NCBI RefSeq assembly: GCF_002237655.1
Contig: NZ_NOKT01000014.1
Location: 62,001 to 126,000 of the forward strand
DNA from: Streptomyces sp. XY006
Lineage (GTDB): Bacteria; Actinomycetota; Actinomycetes; Streptomycetales; Streptomycetaceae
DNA: 64,000 nucleotides
Direction of reading: 5' to 3'
Each line of letters opens with the position of its first letter. The first letter of the stretch is position 1. Under the pieces are notes generated by a model, which saw nothing but the letters and a program-made list of their open reading frames with translations, searched no databases and was not told the DNA's origin. Below are positions 1-9,901 of this stretch, piece after piece. Position numbers and translations under genes: made by a program.

Positions 1-1
1 C

Positions 2-979
2 GTGTATTCCCGGGCCGTGCGGCGGGGCCGGGTCGCGCGCCGGGACGCGGAGCCGGTGCCCTGCCTGCTGGAACTCGCCCTGCTGCACCCGGACCCGGAC
101 GACATGGACTGGCTGGTGCCGACCTCTCCGCAGGAGGTCATGACCCGGCTGCTGCGCGGGATGTACGACGAGGTCAGCGCGAGCCAGCGGCGGGTGGGTT
201 CGGCCGTGGCCGCGTTCGAGCGGTACGCCGGGCTGGGCCGCCAGGTGCAGCCGGCCGCGGCCGCCACGGAGGGCCCGGCGATCCGGGTCCTGGACGGACT
301 CGCCCGGATCCAGGCGGCGATGGACGAGGCGACCCAGGCGTGCACGACCGAGGTGCTGACCGTGCAGCCGGGCGGCATCCGGCGCGAGGCGGAGCTCTCC
401 GAGGGGCTGCACCGGGCGCTGGCGCTGCGGGGCCGCGGGGTGCGGATGCGGGACCTGTACACCCATGTCGCCCGGCACGGGCAGGGGCTGCTGACGTATC
501 TGGAGCTGATGGGCGACGCGGTCGAGGCGCGCACGCTGGACGAGGTCATCGACCGGCTGATCCTGTTCGACCGGACGGTGGCGTTCATCCCCGCCAACAC
601 CGACCGGACGATGGCGCTGGAGCTGCGCCACCCCGCGCTGATCGAGTATCTGGTCACGGTCTTCGAGCGGCTGTGGCGCCTGGCGATCCCGCTGACGGCC
701 CCGCTGCCCGACACGGGCATCGAGGGCATCTCCCACCGGGAGCAGTCCATCGCGGCGCTGCTGGCGGAGGGCCACCAGGACGCGGTGATCGCGGAGCGCC
801 TGGGCATCAGCGTCCGTACCTGCCGGGCGCACATCGCGCGGCTGTCGGAGACGCTGGGGGCGGCGAGCCGTACGCAACTGGGCGTGCGCATCGCCCAGGC
901 GGGCCTGGACGGGCCGCCACGGGGGGCCGCCGCCCGGCAGGTCAGTCTTCCCGGTCGAGAATCCCGGACTGCCCGATGA
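2..979 (+). CDS. LuxR-type regulator with TrmB/PLD-like sensor region (5' partial)
   Basis: Probable transcription factor. The frame is open from base 2 to a TGA at 977-979. A GerE/LuxR helix-turn-helix occupies about residues 243-300 (ISHREQSIAALLAEGH, then VRTCRAHIARL). Upstream, segments such as EVLTVQP and ALELRHPALIEYL resemble the C-terminal sensor part of TrmB-like proteins. Aligned with the paralogue ending at 1949, the visible start matches that protein from about residue 11, so roughly ten N-terminal residues lie outside the window. Its last 38 bp overlap the 3' end of the convergent paralogue. The ligand is unknown; the family call is secure, the role is inference. Confidence 0.85.
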   Translation: MYSRAVRRGRVARRDAEPVPCLLELALLHPDPDDMDWLVPTSPQEVMTRLLRGMYDEVSASQRRVGSAVAAFERYAGLGRQVQPAAAATEGPAIRVLDGLARIQAAMDEATQACTTEVLTVQPGGIRREAELSEGLHRALALRGRGVRMRDLYTHVARHGQGLLTYLELMGDAVEARTLDEVIDRLILFDRTVAFIPANTDRTMALELRHPALIEYLVTVFERLWRLAIPLTAPLPDTGIEGISHREQSIAALLAEGHQDAVIAERLGISVRTCRAHIARLSETLGAASRTQLGVRIAQAGLDGPPRGAAARQVSLPGRESRTAR

Positions 980-1931
980 GGTACCCGAGCTGGGCCCTGC
1001 TCTGACTGCCCAGCGTGGCGGCGAGCTTGGCGATGTGGACGCGGGCGGTGCGGATGTTCATCCCGAGCCGGTCGGCGATGACGGCATCGGTGTGCCCTTC
1101 GACGAGGAGGGCCGCGATGGCCCGCTGGCGGGGGGTGATGCCGTCGCGGGAGGGCTGGGGGGCGGCTTCGGGGAACACCGGGGTGGCCAGGCGCCAGAGG
1201 CGGTCGAACGTGGTGGCCAGGAACCGCACGATGGCCGGGTGACGGATCTCCAGGGCGAGGTCACCGCTGCCGTCGGCGGGCATGAACGCGACCTCCCGGT
1301 CCACGACGATGAGCCGGTCGGTGATCTCGTCCAGGGCCCGCGCCTCGACGTCGCCGTCGAGCCGGTCGTGGTAGGCGGCGGTCGTGGGGGAGTGGCGGAG
1401 CGTGTGCTGGTAGAGGGTGCGGATGCGGCCGCCCCGGTCCAGCAGCGACTGGTCGCGGCTCAGGGCCAGGGCGTAGGCCGCCTCGACGCGCTGCGGCGGG
1501 AGACCGGCGCGCGGCTGGATGGTGAGCAGTTCGCGTGACGCGTCCGTCAGCACCTCGGTGAGCGTCCTGTTGATCGTCTCCTTGCCGCTGAGGAGCCGGA
1601 GCGTCGGGGTGGTGTCCGCGGCCGTGCCGTGCCCCTCGGCGGCCCCGAGGGCTCCGAAGGTCTCGGCCAGCCGTTCCTCGCGCCGCCGTTCCCGTGCGAT
1701 GCGTTCGGCGGTGGTCCGCAGCAGCCGGTGCAGGGCGACGGCCGGGGCGACGGGCTCCAGCCGGTGCGGATCGTCGACGGCGGGCTGCAGCAGGCCGAAC
1801 TCCGCCAGACAGGGCGCGGCGTGGGCCTCACCGGCGTCCACGCGGCCTTCCCGCAGGGCACGTTCGTACAGGTCCGTGCCGGCCCGGCACAGGTCCTCCG
1901 GGGCGTGCGGGGGGTGTGGCGCCGAAGTCAC
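942..1931 (-). CDS. LuxR-type regulator with TrmB/PLD-like sensor region
   Basis: Second of three paralogous regulators, 329 aa. The GTG start at 1931 is preceded by AGGAGG at about 9 nt, which decides it against the longer open frame running back to 2540. The C-terminal LuxR helix-turn-helix is at about residues 265-325. The middle keeps ELLTIQP and ALEIRHPAIVRFL, as in both neighbours. It starts 17 bp downstream of the paralogue ending at 1949, so the two are probably co-transcribed leftward. Its 3' end overlaps the first regulator by 38 bp. Function beyond DNA binding is not visible. Confidence 0.87.
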   Translation of the reverse strand: MTSAPHPPHAPEDLCRAGTDLYERALREGRVDAGEAHAAPCLAEFGLLQPAVDDPHRLEPVAPAVALHRLLRTTAERIARERRREERLAETFGALGAAEGHGTAADTTPTLRLLSGKETINRTLTEVLTDASRELLTIQPRAGLPPQRVEAAYALALSRDQSLLDRGGRIRTLYQHTLRHSPTTAAYHDRLDGDVEARALDEITDRLIVVDREVAFMPADGSGDLALEIRHPAIVRFLATTFDRLWRLATPVFPEAAPQPSRDGITPRQRAIAALLVEGHTDAVIADRLGMNIRTARVHIAKLAATLGSQSRAQLGYLIGQSGILDRED

Positions 1932-1948
1932 CCGGGGATTCCTCCTGT

Positions 1949-2890
1949 TCAGTGGTCCTGCTGCAGGATCCCCGACTGGGCGATGAGATAGCCGAGCTGG
2001 GCCCGGCTGCCGCTGCCCAGGGCCGACGCCAGCTTGGCTATGTGGGCCCGGCAGGTGCGGACGTTCATGCCGAGGCGGCGGGCGATGGCCTCGTCCACGT
2101 GGCCCTCCACCAGGAGCTTGGCGATGGAGTGCTGGATCTCGGTGATGCCGTCGGAGGCCGCCTCGTAGGGCGCGCCGGTGCTCATGGGCACCGCACGGTC
2201 CCAGAGGTACTCGAAGACCTTGATGAGGTAGCGCACGAGCCCGGGATGGCGCAGCTCCAGGGCGATCTGCTGGTCGTCCCGCGCCGGGATGAAGGCGACC
2301 GTCTCGTCGCAGATGATCAGGCGCTCGACGAGCTCGTCGATGGTGCGGTACTCCACCTTCCCCTCGGACAGCCGCGCCACGTAGGCAAGTTTCTCGGGGT
2401 TGTAGCGGGCGGTGTGCTGGTACAGACTCCGGACCTTGACCCCTCGGTCGATCAGGGGCTTGTCGCGTTCGAGACTGCGCAGCAGGCTCCGCTCGGAGAC
2501 ACGGTCGCTGGGCTGTACCGTCAGCAGCTCCGCCTGGCACTGGGCGGTGGCCAGGTTGAGCGCGGCGTTGATGCGTTCACCGCCTTCGAGCACGGTGATG
2601 GAGTCGCCGGACGCCGTGTGGGTACCCATGGCCATGAACGGCTGGAAGGTCTCCGCCAGATCGACGGCCAGGCGCCTGCGCTGGGCGATCTCGTTCTCCA
2701 GGGGACCGAGCTGCCGGGACAGGGCGATGACCGGGGGCACCGGACGCAGCCAGTCGGGATCGTCCGGATCGGGGTGGAGGAGGTCGAACTCCACCAGGCA
2801 AGGCGCCGACTCCACTTCCGCGCGTGCGATGCGTCCGGTACGCAGAGCGGAGGCGTACAGACGGCCTCCCTCCTCGCACCACTCGGTCAT
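1949..2890 (-). CDS. LuxR-type regulator with TrmB/PLD-like sensor region
   Basis: Third paralogue, 313 aa, first gene of a leftward two-gene unit. ATG at 2890 follows an AAGGAG about 15 nt upstream; an in-frame ATG at 2956 has poorer context. The LuxR helix-turn-helix is at about residues 245-305 (EIQHSIAKLLVEGHVDEAI, MNVRTCRAHIAKL), with the same ELLTVQP and ALELRHPGLVRYL segments. It is divergent from the NTQWP peptide gene across a 152-bp gap, which suggests that it regulates, or responds to, that peptide. This pairing is inferred from position only. Confidence 0.87.
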   Translation of the reverse strand: MTEWCEEGGRLYASALRTGRIARAEVESAPCLVEFDLLHPDPDDPDWLRPVPPVIALSRQLGPLENEIAQRRRLAVDLAETFQPFMAMGTHTASGDSITVLEGGERINAALNLATAQCQAELLTVQPSDRVSERSLLRSLERDKPLIDRGVKVRSLYQHTARYNPEKLAYVARLSEGKVEYRTIDELVERLIICDETVAFIPARDDQQIALELRHPGLVRYLIKVFEYLWDRAVPMSTGAPYEAASDGITEIQHSIAKLLVEGHVDEAIARRLGMNVRTCRAHIAKLASALGSGSRAQLGYLIAQSGILQQDH

Positions 2891-2950
2891 CGCATGGGGA
2901 TGTGTCTCCTTTGTCGGATTCGTTGCCAAATCTCCACCCCCCAGGGTCCT

Positions 2951-2967
2951 GAACATGCAGGAACATG
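2951..2967. promoter_or_regulatory. GAACATG direct repeats in divergent intergenic region
   Basis: GAACATG occurs at 2951-2957 and 2961-2967, exactly 10 bp apart (one helical turn), between the divergent regulator and peptide genes. Such spacing suits a dimeric or tandem binding site. A role as operator for the neighbouring LuxR-type proteins is a guess. Confidence 0.35.
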
Positions 2968-3042
2968 ATGCATCGATTGTGTGGCCATGACGTGCCCGAA
3001 TGAGCCATCGTCGTACTCGACGGGGGAAAAGGGGACCTTCAA

Positions 3043-3255
3043 GTGAGGACGAAGCCGACTATGCGTAACAAAATGCTTCGCTCGGTGCTTGTCGCCGCCT
3101 TCTCCGCCGTCGTAGCCCTCGGTGCGCTGAGCGGCTTCTCCGATGAGGAGAGCGGAACCCGGGCGAACACGCAGTGGCCGGCGGTGGCTGTGAACGCGGC
3201 AGTGGCTGACAACACCCAGTGGCCGAGCCCCGGGGTCGACGGAGCGGGGAGCTGA
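3043..3255 (+). CDS. small exported peptide precursor with two NTQWP repeats
   Basis: 70-aa precursor from GTG 3043, preceded by AAAGGGGA; ATG at 3061 (64 aa) with GAGGACG upstream is an equally good start. The N-terminus is basic (MRNKMLR) followed by a hydrophobic stretch at about residues 12-30, like a signal peptide. The mature part is short and carries NTQWP at residues 42-46 and again at 57-61. The next gene begins 2 nt after its stop, so both are co-expressed. Three LuxR-type regulators lie just upstream on the other strand. This arrangement suggests a secreted signal peptide; I do not recognise a named family. Confidence 0.75.
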   Translation: MRTKPTMRNKMLRSVLVAAFSAVVALGALSGFSDEESGTRANTQWPAVAVNAAVADNTQWPSPGVDGAGS

Positions 3256-3257
3256 CC

Positions 3258-3593
3258 GTGACCACTCCACCCGACGACCGCTCCTTCCGCCGTGAAATGG
3301 CCACCGCCTACCGCTCCGGCTGGCACTTCATCGACCTGGTCACCGCCATCCCCCACAGCGGTGACTCGCTGATGGTGACCGTGTTCGGTGAGCCGGTCGT
3401 CGTCACGCGCGACGAGGACGGAGACGTGCGGGCGTACCGGTGTCTGCGGCGGCCTCGGGGGGCGCCGCAGCCAGTGCGATGTGCCGTGCGGTACGGAATG
3501 ATCTTTGTGAACCTGGACCAACGGGACCACCAGCAGGTGGAGGCCGACTCCCCTGTCCCGCGGACCATCTCTGCCACCCCCCGCAGTGCCTGA
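3258..3593 (+). CDS. reduced Rieske-oxygenase-like protein lacking cluster ligands
   Basis: 111 aa from GTG 3258, 2 nt after the peptide gene. Residues 20-80 resemble the N-terminal Rieske region of aromatic-ring hydroxylating oxygenase alpha subunits: GWHFIDLVTAIPHSGD, then VVVTRDEDGDVRAYR, and finally GMIFVNLD. The segment that should hold the CxH...CxxH 2Fe-2S ligands reads CLRRPRGAPQPVRC with no His, and the catalytic domain is absent. It cannot bind a normal Rieske cluster. It may be a decayed gene, or a repurposed small partner of the peptide locus. The reading frame is intact and its start is well placed. Confidence 0.6.
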   Translation: MTTPPDDRSFRREMATAYRSGWHFIDLVTAIPHSGDSLMVTVFGEPVVVTRDEDGDVRAYRCLRRPRGAPQPVRCAVRYGMIFVNLDQRDHQQVEADSPVPRTISATPRSA

Positions 3594-3637
3594 CGCGATT
3601 CCCCCGTCGTAACAGATCGCTCAGGTGCTTCCCCCCG

Positions 3638-3676
3638 CAGCGGCGTCACCGTGACCTGAACACGGTGACGCCGCTG
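3638..3676. terminator. perfect 16-bp stem-loop
   Basis: A perfect 16-bp inverted repeat at 3638-3653 and 3661-3676 with a 7-nt loop, between the rightward peptide operon and the leftward PPOX gene. It fits a bidirectional factor-independent terminator, although there is no long T-run, as is common in Streptomyces. Confidence 0.7.
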
Positions 3677-3760
3677 CAGTTTGTGGGGACATTTCCGGGT
3701 ATCGGCCCGCTTCCCTTGTGGCCGGAACCGGTCGATCACCGGTGTGGATGTTCACTTCGC

Positions 3761-4177
3761 TCAACCGCGCCCCAGCGCGCGGGTCAGCTCTATCTCGATG
3801 ACCACACGTGACGGGTTCGGCGACGGCGTCCGCCCGTAGCGCTCCGCGTAGCGGCGCTCCGCCTCCGCCACCCGCTCCGGTTCCGTACGGACGAAGGCCC
3901 GGCCCTCCAGTGTCGCCCAGCGTCTGCCCTCCAGCTGGCAGACGGCGACCGCCGCCCCCTCGTCCCCGGCGGCCAGCACGTGCCGCACCTTCGCGCTCGT
4001 CCTGTTGGTGATGACCCGAGCGAGCCGGGCCGCGGGATCGTATGTCACCCCGGCGGGTACCACGTGCGGAGTGCCGTCCGGGCGGAGCGTCGTCAGGGTG
4101 CACAGGTGCCGTTCCCGCCAGAAGCCGAGATACGACGGGTCCGGGGCGCCCGGATCGACGGAGTACTTGGTCGCCAT
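3761..4177 (-). CDS. PPOX-class (pyridoxamine 5'-phosphate oxidase fold) F420/FMN-dependent protein
   Basis: 138 aa, the usual length of the single-domain PPOX family (split beta-barrel, dimeric, binds FMN or F420). Typical segments are LCTLTTLRPDGTPHVVPAGVT near residue 25 and KVRHVLAAGDEGAAVAVCQLEGRRWATLEG in the middle. ATG 4177 has AGGAG about 14 nt upstream. The gene is divergent from clpB across about 100 bp that hold the HspR operator, so its own promoter may be affected by HspR binding. The substrate cannot be read from sequence. Confidence 0.8.
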   Translation of the reverse strand: MATKYSVDPGAPDPSYLGFWRERHLCTLTTLRPDGTPHVVPAGVTYDPAARLARVITNRTSAKVRHVLAAGDEGAAVAVCQLEGRRWATLEGRAFVRTEPERVAEAERRYAERYGRTPSPNPSRVVIEIELTRALGRG

Positions 4178-4214
4178 GGCCCGGAACTTAGCTCCTGCGC
4201 CTCCCCGGCACCGC

Positions 4215-4235
4215 CTTGAGTGGAGTAGACTCAAC
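4215..4235. promoter_or_regulatory. HspR operator (HAIR element) of clpB
   Basis: CTTGAGT-N7-ACTCAAC at 4215-4235 matches the HAIR consensus CTTGAGT-N7-ACTCAAG at 13 of 14 defined positions. HspR with DnaK represses dnaK, clpB and lon operons through HAIR in Streptomyces. Its TTGAGT half (4216-4221) could also serve as the -35 box, so binding would block RNA polymerase directly. Confidence 0.9.
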
Positions 4236-4279
4236 TTTGTGTAAGTCGTTCGGGTCAGTGCAAGGAGGAGAACGCGAAC

Positions 4280-6877
<2,598 letters not shown>

Positions 6878-6895
6878 GCGGCCCGGACCCGGGGG

Positions 6896-7423
6896 TCACA
6901 TCGTGAACGCCGAGAAGCGCACCCGCGCCGTCTCGGCGTTCTCGTACTCCACCCGCACCTGCACCACGTGCGCCTGCGGGGTGCCCGGCAGGCCGTCCTC
7001 GTGGGTCACGTCGAGGCAGAGCGCCCCGCAGACCCCGCCCCCCGTGCGCGGCTCCGGGGCGTCCGGGTAGGTCGTCCGCAGCCAGCCGCGCACGTCCTCG
7101 CGGGGCATCCGCAGCACCGCCGAGTACGCGGTGTCGATGCCCCGCTGCACCGTGCAGTCCCGCACCTCGGCCTCGCCGGGAGGTGCGGCGCCGCCGAAGG
7201 CCAGGGCCTCGGCGCAGGGGACACCGGCCGCCGCGCCGGAGCGGTCGTCCCCGTTCTCGTCGGACCAGGCCCACATGAAAAGGCCGAGGACGAGGAACCC
7301 GAGAACGAGCACCGGCAGCGCCACGAACGGCAGGACCAGCCCCCACCGGGTACGTCCTCGCTCCGCTTCCACCACGGCCACCGCCCCCTGTCGTCCACCC
7401 TTGGGGGAGACGGGCTGCGGCAC
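6896..7423 (-). CDS. single-pass membrane protein, unknown function
   Basis: 175 aa from GTG 7423; that start lacks a clear ribosome site, and an in-frame GTG slightly downstream (residues AVAVVEAE) may be the true one. One membrane helix at about residues 28-50 (LVLPFVALPVLVLGFLVLGLFMWAW) follows a basic stretch, so the C-terminal ~120 residues are probably extracytoplasmic. Four cysteines in that domain (PCAEAL, RDCTV, VCGALC) could form disulphides. It is convergent with clpB, 18 bp apart, and divergent from the YbjN gene. I do not recognise the family. Confidence 0.65.
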   Translation of the reverse strand: MPQPVSPKGGRQGAVAVVEAERGRTRWGLVLPFVALPVLVLGFLVLGLFMWAWSDENGDDRSGAAAGVPCAEALAFGGAAPPGEAEVRDCTVQRGIDTAYSAVLRMPREDVRGWLRTTYPDAPEPRTGGGVCGALCLDVTHEDGLPGTPQAHVVQVRVEYENAETARVRFSAFTM

Positions 7424-7448
7424 CCGGAGGTTGCGGTTGACCGGATCG

Positions 7449-7467
7449 TGTCAGCCGTGGGCTGACA
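7449..7467. promoter_or_regulatory. 8-bp inverted repeat between divergent genes
   Basis: TGTCAGCC (7449-7456) and GGCTGACA (7460-7467) form a perfect inverted repeat with a 3-nt gap, between the divergent membrane-protein and YbjN genes. It is operator-like; the binding protein is unknown. A second hairpin (CCTCCCC-gcat-GGGGAGG, ending at 7510) lies closer to the YbjN start. Confidence 0.35.
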
Positions 7468-7541
7468 GGGTCTGTCGGGGCTTGCCACCCCCCTCCCCGC
7501 ATGGGGGAGGATGGCGGAATCCGTACGAAGGGAAATTCACG

Positions 7542-8069
7542 GTGACCATCGACCCGTCCTCGATTCCGAACTTCGGGGGCCAGCCCGAGCCGCAGCCGCA
7601 AGGACCGGCGGGCCCCGTCGTCCCGGATCAGGACCTCGTGAAGCAGCTCCTCGACCAGATGGAGCTCAAGTACGTCGTCGACGACGAGGGAGACCTCGCG
7701 GCGCCGTGGGAGCAGTTCCGCACCTACTTCATGTTCCGTGGAGAGGGAGACCAGCAGGTCTTCTCCGTGCGGACGTTCTACGACCGGCCCCACGAGATCG
7801 AGGCCAAGCCGCAGATCCTGGAGTCCATCGACGACTGGAACCGCCGCACCCTGTGGCCCAAGGTCTACAGCCACACCCACGACGACGGCACGGTCCGCCT
7901 CATCGGCGAGGCCCAGATGCTGATCGGCATGGGCGTGAGCCTGGAGCACTTCGTCTCCTCGACGGTCAGCTGGGTGCGCGCCGCGATCGAGTTCGACAAG
8001 TGGCTCGTCGAGCAGCTCGGTCTGGAGCAGGAGATCAACGAGGCGGAGAAGCCCGAGGACGGCGAGTAG
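7542..8069 (+). CDS. YbjN domain-containing protein
   Basis: 175 aa from GTG 7542 with GAAGGGA upstream. After a Pro/Gly-rich first 28 residues comes a YbjN fold, related to type III secretion chaperones: DLVKQLLDQMELKYVVDDEGDLAAPW, then EQFRTYFMFRGEGDQQVFSVRTFY, DDWNRRTLWPKVYSHTHDDGTVRLIGE and an acidic tail. Actinobacterial YbjN proteins are small cytosolic proteins of unclear function. Co-location with the downstream aminotransferase is convergent, so no operon is implied. Confidence 0.82.
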   Translation: MTIDPSSIPNFGGQPEPQPQGPAGPVVPDQDLVKQLLDQMELKYVVDDEGDLAAPWEQFRTYFMFRGEGDQQVFSVRTFYDRPHEIEAKPQILESIDDWNRRTLWPKVYSHTHDDGTVRLIGEAQMLIGMGVSLEHFVSSTVSWVRAAIEFDKWLVEQLGLEQEINEAEKPEDGE

Positions 8070-8201
8070 GCCCCGAGGGCCTCGCACGGCGCGTCGGCGC
8101 GTACGCACACGGTGCGCGCCGCACGCGCCGTCTGTCTTTTCCCGCCGTTCCCGCTGCTCCCGCGGTTCTGCCGCTCCCGCTCCTCTCGGCAGCCCGGCGC
8201 C

Positions 8202-9392
8202 TCAGCCGCCCGCGACGCCCTTGAGCCGCCCCACCGCCTCCTCCAGCACGGCCGTCCGCTTGCAGAAGGCGAAGCGCACGAACGGCGCGCCCTCCGCGCG
8301 ATGGTCGTAGAAGACCGCGTTGGGGATGGCGACGACGCCCGCGCGTTCCGGCAGGGCGCGGCAGAAGGCGGTGCCGTCGCTCTCGCCGAGGGGGCGGATG
8401 TCGGTGGTCACGAAATACGTGCCCGAAGGGCGGAAGACCCGGAACCCGGCTTCCTCCAGACCCGCCGCCAGCAGGTTCCGCTTGGCCAGCATGTCGGCGC
8501 GGAAGTCCGTGAAGTACGACTCGGGCAGGGACAGGGCCTCGGCGACCGCGTACTGGAACGGGCCCGCCGAGACGTACGTCAGGTACTGCTTCGCCGAGCG
8601 GACCGCCGTGACCAGCCCCGGGGCGGCCGTCACCCACCCCACCTTCCAGCCGGTGAACGAGAACGTCTTGCCGCTGCTGGAGACGGTGACGGTGCGCTCG
8701 CGCATCCCCGGGAAGGCCGCCAGCGGCACGTGCTCGGCGTCGTCGAAGACCAGGTGCTCGTACACCTCGTCCGTCACGACCAGCAGGTCACGCTCCACCG
8801 CCAGCTCGGCGATGGCGGCCAGCTCCGCACGGGTGAGGACCGTGCCGGTCGGGTTGTGCGGGGTGTTGATCAGCAGCAGGCGGGTGCGGTCGGTGACGGC
8901 GCCGCGCAGCTCGTCGAGGTCCAGCCGGAAACGGCCCTCCTCGACGTCCGCGCGCAGCGTCACCGGCACGCGGCGCCCGCCGGCCATCGCGACGCACGCC
9001 GCGTACGAGTCGTAGTACGGCTCCAGGGCGACCACCTCGTCACCGGGCTCCACCAGTGCCAGCAGGGCGGCGGCGATGGCCTCGGTGGCACCGGCCGTGA
9101 CCAGGACCTCCGTGTCGGGGTCCCAGGACAGGCCGTAGCGGCGCTGCTGGTGTGCGGCGATCGCGGTGCGCAGCTCGGGGACGCCCGGGCCCGGCGGGTA
9201 CTGGTTGCCGCGGCCGTCCCGCAGCGCCCGCACGGCCGCCTCCCTGACCTCCTCGGGTCCGTCGGTGTCGGGGAAGCCCTGCCCGAGGTTGATGGCCCCG
9301 GTGCTCAGGGCCAGGGCCGACATCTCGGCGAAGATCGTCGTCCCGAACTCGGCGAGCCGGCGGTTGAGGAGGGGGCGCGCACTGGAGGTCAT
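8202..9392 (-). CDS. PLP-dependent class I/II aminotransferase
   Basis: Fold-type I aminotransferase of the aspartate/kynurenine/DapC-like subgroup, 396 aa. Lys242 in SSSGKTFSFTGWKVGW is the Schiff-base lysine; Asn180 (TPHNPTGT), Asp208 and Tyr211 (TDEVYEHL) are the usual cofactor contacts. ATG 9392 is chosen over ATG 9401 because GGAGG lies 9 nt before 9392 but abuts 9401. The left boundary of the integrated element starts 22 bp upstream of this start, so the gene's original upstream region has been displaced. The substrate is uncertain; kynurenine or succinyl-diaminopimelate are possible. Confidence 0.88.
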   Translation of the reverse strand: MTSSARPLLNRRLAEFGTTIFAEMSALALSTGAINLGQGFPDTDGPEEVREAAVRALRDGRGNQYPPGPGVPELRTAIAAHQQRRYGLSWDPDTEVLVTAGATEAIAAALLALVEPGDEVVALEPYYDSYAACVAMAGGRRVPVTLRADVEEGRFRLDLDELRGAVTDRTRLLLINTPHNPTGTVLTRAELAAIAELAVERDLLVVTDEVYEHLVFDDAEHVPLAAFPGMRERTVTVSSSGKTFSFTGWKVGWVTAAPGLVTAVRSAKQYLTYVSAGPFQYAVAEALSLPESYFTDFRADMLAKRNLLAAGLEEAGFRVFRPSGTYFVTTDIRPLGESDGTAFCRALPERAGVVAIPNAVFYDHRAEGAPFVRFAFCKRTAVLEEAVGRLKGVAGG

Positions 9393-9413
9393 GCGGGCCA
9401 TCCTCCGCCGAAG

Positions 9414-9432
9414 CTCTGGAGTTCCTCAACTC
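9414..9432. other. candidate attL core of the AICE
   Basis: CTCTGGAGTTCCTCAACTC at 9414-9432 recurs at 26128-26146 with one mismatch, and similarity stops on both sides. The two copies bracket every element gene, with the integrase next to the right copy. No tRNA gene overlaps it. The outer half AGTT....AACT is itself dyad-symmetric, as expected for a recombinase core. Confidence 0.65.
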
Positions 9433-9490
9433 ACCTTCGCGGATTAGCACCTGTGCCGGCGCCCGGGGCCCCATCTCTGAGCAGGGGTAG

Positions 9491-9517
9491 GGCTGTCGTT
9501 GACTGTCGTCATCTGTC
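9491..9517. repeat. three spaced TGTCGT repeats, possible integrase/Xis arm sites
   Basis: TGTCGT occurs three times about 10 bp apart (TGTCGT-TGAC-TGTCGT-CATC-TGTCGT), 60-85 bp inside the candidate attL. Helically phased short repeats beside an att core fit arm-type sites for a tyrosine recombinase or excisionase. This is positional inference. Confidence 0.35.
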
Positions 9518-9901
9518 GTCGTTGGCCGCCCTCGGACGGCCCACAGACGGCCCGGCCCGCGAAGTAGCGGGGCCTGCCAAGTGGTGCATCTGGTCTATGG
9601 ACGGGTGCAGAGGATGCGACGTTGATTACACGAGTGCAGGTCGGACTGGAGACCTGTTTGTTCCAAAGTAGTTTGGGCCCGTCTTGTGGCCTGATTGGTG
9701 TTCTGCTCACAGCAAGCGATAATGTGGGTGATTTTTGGCAGCGGGGTCAGGTTATGACGGTGCGCATGTCGGAGAGGCGCGTGTAGTTACTTATAGCTGG
9801 GAGAGGGTGCTTGCCGAGAGCCTGATCACCACTGTTGTCAGTACCTTGCTGTAGGCTAGTTGTCTGAGAAAAATGAACGCTGTCTGTAATCGGGGTGTGG
9901 A

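Larger units (their letters stand above)
9393..9901. other. gene-free left end of the integrated element
   Basis: About 500 bp without a credible gene. It holds the candidate attL core (9414-9432), three TGTCGT repeats (about 9490-9520) and an AT-richer stretch from about 9600 leading into the nuclease-like gene at 9902. GC content falls clearly across this segment. Confidence 0.6.

Noticed and set aside
9433..9900. Possible tRNA at the AICE left boundary
   Set aside because: I looked for a cloverleaf and T-loop (GTTCRAxxC) near both att cores and found none.
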